Shown here in pieces: positions 55,736 to 64,000 of a stretch of DNA of 64,000 bases. Position 1 is the stretch's first letter. Every line of letters begins with the position of its first letter. This DNA comes from Perilla frutescens. Lineage: Eukaryota > Streptophyta > Magnoliopsida > Lamiales > Lamiaceae. The DNA lies in NCBI GenBank assembly GCA_026008535.1, contig BRKX01000007.1, positions 53,681,001 through 53,745,000 on the forward strand. Reading direction: 5' to 3'. Below the pieces are notes generated by a model that saw only the letters and a list, made by a program, of their open reading frames with translations, was not told where the DNA came from and searched no databases. The position numbers and the translations under genes were made by a program.

Positions 55736-56621
55736 GGGCGATTTCCGGCGGCGAAAACTCCTCCTCCGCTCCTCCACGCTTGACTCGCCGAACAAAAACT
55801 ACTCGTCTCGGAGGTGCGCTCACGAAGAGCGCTCCTCGCTCGACTTTAGAAATGGAGGTGAAGAATGAGAAATGAGCAAATGGGAATGAAGGGGGGCTCC
55901 TCCATTTATAGGGGAAATCCAAGCTTCTCCGAGAAGCTTCTTCAGTGCAACAACACTGCTTTAAAAATATCGTGCTCGGTTAAAAGGCGTTTTATTCGAT
56001 GTCGAGGTCCAAATGACCTCAGACATGAAATCCAAAAATACCGGGAGGTTCCTTGGCTCGAGTACTATTGAACCAACTTAACTCGGAATAAAGAACGAGT
56101 CATCTTGAAGGAAAACGAGAAAATATTATCTTTTCAAAAATAAAGTTACTATTCCACACAAGGGACAAATAAAATCCCGAGCGCTCGATTGACCTCAAAA
56201 TGAAAATCCGGGAACGCCAACAGATTCCTTGAGAAATTTCCTATAAGATAGGCTTGAAAGAACAAAGCTCGGGTCAACACACAAGATTTCGCAAATTTCT
56301 AACGAACGCGCTCCTACGGAAAAATACTATTCATATCTTCTTTAAACGCGTTTTAAATCACCGGGAACTCAAATGACTTCCGATTCAAAATCCGAAAGCA
56401 CCGGCATGCTCCTTGGGTCAACACCTTTCAAACATGACCAACATCGGTTATACTTGAGCTCGGATCAAAATTCTCAAAAAGACGATTTTACGAAAATAAA
56501 TCTTAAAATCGCGGCTTAGAACCGAAACATCATAATCATGCTCAAAATTCCTTTTAATATTTCCTAATTAAAATTAGGAATTACTTAATCATATTCTGAA
56601 AATTCGGATTGTTACAAATTC

Positions 56622-56986
56622 TCATAGGGGTCGAAAATTTAGATGTCAAATTTTCGAATTTGATGTGTTAAAAATTCCCTAATTTGAGCTATGTATTTTC
56701 GGCCACTATAATTAAAGTTTGGATGATGTTTTGATCAAGATCAAATTTCCAGCTTTAATTTGGTTAGGGTTGAAAATTTCAAGTGATTAGAATTGGATTT
56801 GGTGATTTTTTATGTATATCAAAGATTGCCTAATTCTAATCTAGATAGGTTTGAAATTAGATTTTAAATTTGGTAATTTTGAAGTGGATCAAAATTTCAA
56901 GATTTTTAAGTCTTGAAATTTTCGAAACCTAGCTATATTATTTGGAATAGTTTTTTGATTAATGTCAAAATTTCCAAATGTGAAAT
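56622..56986. other. Continuation of the interrupted sequence (right part)
   Basis: AT-rich, with recurring CAAATTTCCAG/AAAATTTC phrases also present at 53382-53557, so both sides of the solo LTR belong together. No ORF. It is cut at 56986 by the second Athila-like element. Confidence 0.5.
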
Positions 56987-57220
56987 TTATGAGTGCATAA
57001 ATTGCACTCATTTGCACTCATTTTGAGTGCATTTGCAGTTGGTTATTATGTATATATGTTGTAAATATTGTTAATATTGTTTAAATCTTATGTTTGGTGT
57101 AATGTGACCAATTTAGGGAGTTTTGGGTTCAAACAATGCAAAATAAGTCAAGTTCATGAAATGGATCGAAAAGGTAGCACAAAGACGAGCAAAGGACAAG
57201 AAACCAAGACACAAGATGAA

Positions 57221-57310
57221 ACACGACCCCATAGCCCTAGCACCTGGGGTCGCGTTTCAAATACACTGCAAAGCCCGACCCCAAAGCCCCAGCAACTGGG
57301 GTCGCGTTTC
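57221..57310. repeat. LTR minisatellite, two units
   Basis: Two units of about 50 bases contain GACCCCAAAGCCCCAGCAAC and TGGGGTCGCGTTTC, each an inverted repeat (CGACCCC...GGGGTCG). The same repeat in the 3' LTR (63249-63513) has four recognisable units plus a diverged segment. Confidence 0.85.
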
Positions 57311-58174
57311 GGACTGATGGAATTGAAAGTTGACTTTTGGCATCCAATTATTGGTCCATTACTTTATATATCTATTGGGGATTTCAAAGGAAAAAATCTA
57401 ACACTTCTCCCACTCGAAATTCACTTGAAGAAACACTACATTTGGGGATTTTTGAAGATCAAGAAGAAGAAGAAAGATCCATCCATCCATTTCAGGATTC
57501 AAGCCAAGGGATTGAAGGAGATTGTTCAACATTGGGTTTTATCCTCTCCTTCCCTCTTTTACTCTTGTACTTAGAATGGATTTTAATTCTTCCTTTTGTA
57601 TTCTTGATTTTGTTGTAAATATGGTTGGCTAGAGCCTTAGGGCTCTAGGATGTGGAGAAACAATGCGACTCTTGTTCTTGACTAGGGTTTAATCTATGGG
57701 TGTGTTTTGTCAAGATTTCAATCTTTGCTAGTTCTTGTATGGTGTTGTTTGAAGTGGCATTTATTTAACATTAAATGTTTGAATCACATGTATCTAGTAA
57801 ATCTTGTGATCATAAGCATGTATGGATTAAATCTATGTATTTGTACTCTTCGTTGAATGTCGAATATGTGGAAGGAAATGTGACCTCTTAGAGCCTTTGG
57901 TAGGTGCGACATTGGAATGTGTTAGAGATAGCCATCCTTGTCGCATTCGCAATTAAGGAGATATTCAAGAGATGCTCCTTCTATATTCGTGGTCTTCCTA
58001 TCTATGAACTTAGCATATTGTGTATTTAACTCTTGTTGTTTGATCAAGAGGAATGTTGTGAATCCATATCCTAGAGTCTTCTCCTTATTTGTCATCTTCA
58101 AATAGCTCTCTCTTGTTGGTATTGTTTATTTCATTTGCTATTTAGATTGTTTATTGTTGTTGTTTGGTATTGAC

Positions 58175-58380
58175 CTCGTATCATCATATCTACAATCATA
58201 TGCTTATACACAATCATATGCTTATACACAATCATATCTACAATCATATGCTTATACTCATATCTCGTATCAATCATCATATCTCGTATCATCATATCTA
58301 CAATCATTGTTTATTGTTATTGTTGTTGTGGATCGACCTCGTATCATCATATCTACAATCATATGCTTATACACTTGTAG
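58175..58380. repeat. Tandem CAATCATATGCTTATACA repeats
   Basis: Irregular tandem copies of ATCATATCTACAATCATATG and CTTATACACA near the 3' end of the 5' LTR. A duplicated GACCTCGTATCATCATATCT block encloses them. Frames here are repeat artefacts. Confidence 0.85.
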
Positions 58381-58444
58381 GCATGACATGAGTTTTATAA
58401 ATATTGAAACCATTGTGGAGAGAAAATATCTCGCATCAAGTTTT

Positions 58445-58462
58445 TGGCGCCGTTGCCGGGGA
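58445..58462 (+). other. Athila-type primer-binding site
   Basis: TGGCGCCGTTGCCGGGGA, the exact complement expected for the plant tRNA-Asp 3' end, six bases after the 5' LTR end. Confidence 0.9.
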
Positions 58463-58580
58463 ATTGTGAATTAATTTGATATATGCAATATTGTGATAAC
58501 GATTGTGTGGATTAGTTTAGACATTTTATTTTATTTTGTTAAGATTTGCATTGATTTCTTGGTTCTTTGACAGGTAGTGT

Positions 58581-61037
58581 ACGCACACTCGATCTAGAGG
58601 TGAGCCACCTATCGACTTGGATCCAGAAATTGAAGTAACGGTGCGCCACAACAACGCACGTAGACGGAGGAGAATGGTGGATAACCTTCCACCAGTTCAA
58701 GATCCTATGATTTCCCAAATGCAAAGACAATTAGAGGTTATGCAAGGGCAATTGAGAGCCCAAGAAGAAGCACAACATAGAAATGTGGAGGCCCCAATCC
58801 GAAACCTTTTTTAACCCGTCGTGAATCAAGGGATGGTGAATGGACCACCCATTCAAGCCAACAATTTCGAGCTCAAGATGTCCCTTATACTCATGATCCA
58901 ACAACACCCGTTCCGAGGAACGCCAATAGAGGATCCAAATGAGCACATACACAAGTTTCTTGAGTATATTAGGACGATAAAGGCGAATGGAGTCCCGGAT
59001 GATGCAATCCGAATTCGGCTATTTCCATTTTCTTTGAGCGACAAGGTGGAGACTTGGTGGTTGAGCCAAGCCTAAGGATCATTCCAAACATGGGATGAAT
59101 TGGTGACAAAGTTCCTTCACAAGTTCTTCCCACCCGAAAAAACTCTCAAACTTAAAGGCGACATCACCGTGTTCAAGCAATGGGATGAGGAAAGCATGTA
59201 TGAGGTGTGGGAACGCTTTAGAGAGATGCTAAGAAAGTGCCCCGGGCATGGGTTTGGAACCGACCACCAAGTGTGTATCTTCTATGGTGAAAGTAAACCC
59301 GAGGTGAGAACACTAATGGATGCGGCCGCGGGAGGATACTTATTAGCAAGAGGCCCGGACGAAGCCATGAGAATCATAGAGGAAATGGCCTCTAATTCAT
59401 TTCAATGACCGGTTGCAAGAGAAGGTATTCAAATAATGAAGAAAGTTACATCTACCTCAAATTCAGATGCACTTGAGCTATTGACGGCTCAAGTATCAGA
59501 TCTAAACTCAAGAATCGAAGTCTTCACCAATCCAAAAGTCGAGACTTTTCAAAGTCAATTTGAGAAAGCTAATTATGTGAATCAAGGAGGAGGCTATTCA
59601 AATCAACAAAGGCCATACAATCAAGGGTACACACCACAATATGGAGGCCAATATGGTGGAAATCAAAATTATCAAAATAGGGCACAACATCCAAACATGT
59701 CCTATGGTAATCCAAACAACACCATTCAAACACCTCCCGGTTTCTCAGTTACCAATGGTGTGATAGATGAAGAAAAGAAACCTAAAATGGATGATCTCTT
59801 GATGGCATTCATGGGAAAGACGAAAAAATACATGGGTGAGACACTATCTCGCTTTGAAAAATTGGAGAATCATATGGGAGCGATTGACACCCAAGTGAAT
59901 ATGCTAGAGAAGCAAATGGGCTAACTTGCTACAATCATAGGGGATCAACACCAACAAGGCAAGTTCCCGAGCAATACAACCATCAACCCAAAAGAGCAAT
60001 GTAAGGCTATACATGTGTTGAATGTTGGGTCAGTGGAAAAATTGGAGGTTTCTCGTATAAATCTTGAGAAACGAAAAGTTGAAAATGGATTGAAAGCCAA
60101 GGATTGTGAAATTGGAATTGAGAAGAAGTCAATGGAGAAAACTTCAAGTAAGTCACTTCCATCAACATTTCCTCCCTTCTCTATTGTTATTCCATATCCT
60201 GAAAGGTTGCGAAAGAATGAGCAAGATGAACAATTCAATAAATTATTGGAGGTGTTTCGAAAAGTCCACATCAACCTCCCTCATGTGAATTTATTGCAAA
60301 GAATGCCAAACTACGCAAAATTCTTTAAGGAAATGTTTTCAAAAAAGAAAAGGTTGAGGAAGTGTGAAGTATTGAGCCTCACGGGGGAGTGTAGTACCTT
60401 CCTTCAACAAAAGTTGCCACCAAAGTTAAAAGATTCGGGGAGTTTTGTTATCCCATGTGATATTGGCGAAAAGTTGATTGTGAATGTTCTTTGTGATCTT
60501 GGAGCAAGTGTGAACCTCATGCCTCTTTCTTTCTTTCATAAGCCAAAAGTTGGAAAGTTGAAGACAACAAATGTTTGCTTGCAATTAGCGGACCATTCTA
60601 TTACTCATCTAAAGGGGATCATTGAGAATGTTCTTGTGCGAGTAGGCGAATTCATTTTTCCTGTTGATTTCTTGGTACTCGATATGAAAAAGAATGAAGG
60701 GATACCACTCATCCTAGGACGACCATTCTTGAGTACCGCAAGGGCCCTAATTGATATGGAAAAAGGTGAACTTACTCTCAGGGTTTATAACTTGTAGATC
60801 ATGTATCAATTAAATGAGAGAAGAGAAGTTCCTAAAGAAGATGGGTCTAAGGACACGGAGGAGTGCAAGGTGATTCGAAAAGTCAAACCAGGCAAGATGA
60901 TTTGTCAAGAAAAGAGTAAAGAAGATATTCCCGAGGGGTATTTTAGAATCTTTGAACTAGACTTGATTACAATGCCTTGGAGAATTCAAGAAGGTGCTCT
61001 TGTGTGGCATAGGAAGCCACCATATCTTCTTGGTTGA
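58581..61037 (+). pseudogene. Athila-like gag-protease without RT, in one frame
   Basis: One frame runs from about 58581 (ACG where an ATG might be expected; THTRSRGEPPIDLDPEIE) to 61037. The gag core has FRGTPIEDPNEHIHKFLEYI and KVETWWLSQA, then FPPEKTLKLKGDI and YEVWERFREMLRKCPGHGF. A Gly/Asn/Gln/Tyr-rich stretch follows (YNQGYTPQYGGQYGGNQ). Protease has LCDLGASVNLMPLSFF and LILGRPFLSTARALID. Stops lie near 58814, 59073, 59406, 59922 and 60795; four fit Gln or Trp codons changed by a transition. After protease comes an unrecognised 78-codon segment and then the post-pol GGGAGGCAACCC block, with no RT, RNase H or integrase. I see no gag zinc knuckle. Confidence 0.82.
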
Positions 61038-63007
61038 CTATTGGCCATTGATATCCCATCGAGCTCATGACGTTAAATTAAGCGCTTGTTGGGAGGCAAC
61101 CCAATGATTTTTATGTTGTTTTGATTTGTTGCCTTATTTTGTTTATCCTGTTTAGTTTAGATTTGTTTATAAGGATGGTGTTTTGATTGAAAGTTGATGA
61201 TTAATGTTTATGTTTGTGGAGTGAAATGAATGCAGGGAGTTGTGTTGAATGATGGGAGAGCATAAGTGTTCGAAAAGAGATGTCAGAAGAAGCATGGAAA
61301 AGGCTCAAAAGCTAAAATCACGGAGCTCAAAACTCGAGAAACAAAGTATGAAAGCCGAGCCCGACCTCGTTCTTGAAGATCAAAACCAATCCCAGTTCAT
61401 GTTGTCATCATCTTCTCAGCCATTCCTACATTAGTATCCGCGCTATCCACCTCACTGAGCCATTAGTGAGCCTTGCCACCATCTTTTTACCTCCAAACTT
61501 ATTTCCTCTCTTGGATCAAAATAAGTTTGGGGGAGGGGGAGAGAGTTATGGTGGCAAGGGTCTTTTCTGCCTATTTTACCACTTTATTTAAATAATTATC
61601 TAGTTAAGTTTATTTATGTTTTCGGATATTGGAGCATGTTCGGATGTTTGAGCATGCTTATTTTATTTATGCTTTGGATTATGCTTGATTTTTTTTAAGT
61701 TTTTATGTTGGATTGATTGGATGGAGGCATTGATGGATATTTGATTACATGACGTTTTACTTCATGAGCATGTGATGCTTTATCTATATTTTTGTTCAAT
61801 TGCCTTATGATTTGTGGCTTGGGGATATTTTGACTTAAATAGGTGTATGTTCTTGTAACATGATAGGAGTTATGAGAGTATGTTTTTAATGAAATGGGAA
61901 TCATTGATGAGCATGAGCTTATGTTCAAAATTTTTGAAAAATGTTGATAAAAGGCAAAATTTTATAGCATGATAATGTAAACAAGGTTCTTTTCGTATCT
62001 CGAAAGTACAATTATTGAAGGAAAAACTTACCTTGGAAAGATTTTGATCCAAAGATTACACAAGTGTAATTTTTCTTTGATGAGTGATTGATGGTCTTCT
62101 TGGTGTACTTGTCTTTCTCTAGAACTTGCTTGGTGACTTAATTAAGGTTACAATTGTGTGTTTCATTTCTTGAAAAGGATTTAAGGCTATTTGTTGTTTA
62201 ACCTCATGATAATCCAAATATTTTTCTTTCCAATACAAATTGAATCCCTTGCAAGCCCTTTTTTAGCCTTGAAATATTCTTGATTTTGTTGGGTTGGGAA
62301 TGAAATAAATGACAAGTTGTGTATATTCTTTCAATTGGAACTTTTGAGAATTCTTGTAATTGGAAAAAAGGTAAAATGTTGAAATACTTTTGTGATGAAA
62401 AGATTAAAAATAAGTGAATTATCTTGATTTGAATTGAATATCCTTTATTGAAGAAAAGAAGAGAGATGTTCACATTGTGATCACAAACAAAAAGAGTAAG
62501 AAATGATGAAAAATTTTGAAAAATCTCAAAGAGATTGGGTTGTGAAATAAAAAGGGTAAAAAGGACTTGTGTGGTTCTACTTGGTTGATAATATATTGAT
62601 TTGGTATTTTGGGACGCGACTTTACCAAATATTTTTCCTACCCTTCCAAAAAGCCTTCACTACAACCCGAAAAGCCCTTAATGATTCTTTTTTTGAGAAC
62701 ACATGTGGAGTAGTGAAGATTGTAGTCACTTTGCAAGCATATGGTAGGATTCTAGTGCACTCTTGACCTTGAGCGATACACTTTTAGCCTATACACTCGA
62801 AAGTGAGCGTTTATTGATCCTTGAGAGAGCTTGAACTTCATTAATTGTATCATGATGATTTTGAGGTTCTTTGTTTATGCTTGATTGCCAATATCATCTA
62901 TGCATTGTCTATCTCTTGATTTTTGAAGCAAAATGCCATCTTGATTCCACTATGCTCAATTACTTTGCTCTTTTACTCTTGTTTTTGTTTGAGGACAAAC
63001 AAATATT
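61038..63007 (+). other. Noncoding region of the second Athila-like element
   Basis: Starts with the GCGCTTGTTGGGAGGCAACC block that follows pol in Athila-type elements, so the RT-to-integrase part has been removed. The rest is AT-rich with no convincing gene. A purine-rich AAGTTTGGGGGAGGGGGAGA lies near 61524. The block TGTTTGAGGACAAACAAATA at 62988-63007 resembles the CTCGAGGACGAGCAAG block before the other Athila PPT. Confidence 0.65.
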
Positions 63008-63022
63008 TAAGTTTGGGGGAGT
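63008..63022 (+). other. Polypurine tract
   Basis: TTAAGTTTGGGGGAG or close to it directly precedes the TGATGAGTGC start of the 3' LTR. Confidence 0.8.
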
Positions 63023-64000
63023 TGATGAGTGCATAAATTGCACTCATTTTGAGTGCATTTGTACTTGGTTATCATGTATATATGTTGTAAATATTGTTAA
63101 TATTGTTTAAATCTTATGTTTGGTGTAATGTGACCAATTTAGGGAGTTTTTGGGTTCAAACAATGCAAAATAAGTCAAGTTCATGAATTGGATCGAAAAG
63201 GTTGCACAAAGACGAGCAAAGGATAAGAAAACCAAGACACAAGCTGAAACACCACCCCAAAGCCCTAGCAACTGAGGTCGCGTTTCAAATACACTGCAAA
63301 GCCCGACCTCAAAGCCCTAGCACCTGGGGTCGTGTTTCAAATACACTGCAAAACCCGACCCCAAAAATCTACTCATGGGTCGCACTGTAGAGCACTTCAG
63401 AGAGGAGTTTTTCTTTGTTGAAAGCCCGACCCAAAAGCCCTAGCACCTGGGGTCGCGTTTCAAATACACTACGAAGCCCGACCCTAAAGCCCTAGCAACT
63501 GGGGTCGCGTTTCGGACTGACGAAATTGAAAGTTGACTTTTGGCATCCAATTATTGGTCCATTACTTTATATTTCTATTGGGGATTTCAAAGGAAAAAAT
63601 CTAACACTTCTCCCACTCGAAATACACTTGAAGAAACACTACATTTGGGGATTTTTGAAGATCAAGAAGAAGAAGGAAGATCCATCCATCCATTTCAGGA
63701 TTCAAGCCAAGGGATTGAAGGAGATTGTTCAACGTTGGCTTTTATCTTCTCCTTCCCTCTTTTACTCTTGTACTTAGAGTGGATTTTGATTTTTCCTTTT
63801 ATATTCTTGATTTTGTTGTAAATATGGTTGGATAGAGCCTTAGGGCTCTAGGATGTGGAGAAACAATATGAATCTTGTTCTTGACTAGGGTTTAATCTAT
63901 GGATGTGTTTTGTCAAGATTTCAATCTTTGCTAGTTCTTGTATGGTGTTGTTTGAAGTGGCATTCATTTAACATCAAATGTTTGAATCACATGCATCTAG
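63023..64000 (+). mobile_element. 3' LTR of the second Athila-like element, cut by the window end
   Basis: It starts TGATGAGTGCATAAATTGCA and matches 56987-57797 of the 5' LTR but is about 167 bases longer over this span because of the expanded minisatellite. The end and the TSD lie outside the window. Confidence 0.88.
63249..63513. repeat. LTR minisatellite, expanded
   Basis: Four recognisable units of CCCTAGCACCTGGGGTCG type plus one diverged segment (63360-63420, ATCTACTCATGGGTCGCAC). Units hold inverted GACCCC/GGGGTC arms. The 5' LTR has only two units. Confidence 0.85.

Larger units (their letters stand above)
53558..56616 (-). mobile_element. 3.06-kb solo LTR, TGTAACA type, TSD AATTC
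   Basis: It starts TGTAACAGCCCGG and ends GGATTGTTACA, with AATTC at 53553-53557 and 56617-56621. In reverse orientation it shares with 5594-9159 the TATA region (near 55905), the ACTGAGTAC block, CAG|GTTGAGATGCTGAGG and the dyads at 53779-53934. It contains no gag or pol, so it is a solo LTR. A 60-residue frame at 53678-53875 resembles one at 8774-8962 but probably reflects nucleotide similarity. Confidence 0.85.
56987..58438 (+). mobile_element. 5' LTR of a second Athila-like element
   Basis: It starts TTATGAGTGCATAAATTGCA, where the 3' LTR has TGATGAGTGC, so the terminal TG is mutated. It ends TCTCGCATCA just before a PBS. It matches the 3' LTR at 63023-64000 over the visible part, apart from a minisatellite length difference and a 10-base difference near the start. 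Confidence 0.85.

Noticed and set aside
55391..55922. Four overlapping Arg/Pro-rich frames
   Set aside because: Same CG-rich compositional effect on both strands within a solo LTR.
57068..57618. Frames of 93-168 codons repeated at 63526-63821
   Set aside because: Lie in both LTRs of the second Athila-like element; leader and LTR sequence, not a gene.
58154..58474. Tyr/Ser/Gln-rich frames
   Set aside because: Translation of tandem ATCATATCTACA-type repeats in the LTR.

Overview
This window looks like heterochromatic or gene-poor intergenic DNA of a flowering plant, most likely a eudicot. I find no host protein-coding gene, rRNA, tRNA or CRISPR array. Almost every base that can be assigned belongs to LTR retrotransposons of plant lineages: Gypsy Tat-like and Athila-like, Copia including a SIRE/Maximus-like element, and long solo LTRs resembling the Tekay/Del type. 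They are nested inside each other. Target-site duplications (TSDs), primer-binding sites (PBS) and polypurine tracts (PPT) let much of the nesting be read directly.

Layout. (1) 537-16562: a minus-strand Gypsy Tat-like element. Read on the minus strand it has a remnant of its 5' LTR end and a PBS (16562-16521), gag, protease, RT, RNase H, a second RNase H domain and integrase (16515-11150), then subterminal repeats, an extra gene on the opposite strand with apparent introns (2764-4785, plus), a 60-bp tandem array (1261-2130) and the 3' LTR (1089-537). It is interrupted by a solo LTR with TSD GTTTG (5594-9159) and by a second solo-LTR-like insertion (about 9351-11145). (2) 16563-18786: a truncated, oppositely oriented copy of the same family, holding the extra gene (minus strand), the tandem array and an LTR. 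(3) 18933-22094: a Copia element with 182-bp LTRs whose gag-integrase half is inverted. (4) 22095-24885: old, mostly unassigned AT-rich DNA with an LTR-like remnant. (5) 24961-32703: a SIRE-like Copia element whose RT-RNase H segment is inverted. (6) 33880-40523: a Copia element with one continuous but stop-riddled polyprotein frame. Its right LTR is followed by another PBS, as in a tandem array. (7) 40524-53376: an Athila-like element with TSD ATGGT, inserted into that second Copia leader. A 2.2-kb solo LTR with TSD GTTCG sits inside its 5' LTR. (8) 53558-56616: another solo LTR, TSD AATTC. (9) 56987 to the window end: a second Athila-like element with gag-protease but no RT or integrase. Its 3' LTR runs off the window.

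All gag-pol genes are broken by stops, frameshifts, inversions or deletions, so nothing here appears autonomous today. The most noteworthy signals are: the antisense extra gene of the Tat element, whose GT-AG intron lies at the same place in two divergent copies; arrays of short dyad motifs (notably GACCT-N6-AGGTC) in several unrelated LTR families; dense CG-rich repeats shared by different LTR families; and two Copia elements each with an internal inversion next to the integrase/RT boundary. These are interpretations from reading the sequence. No alignment or database search was run.
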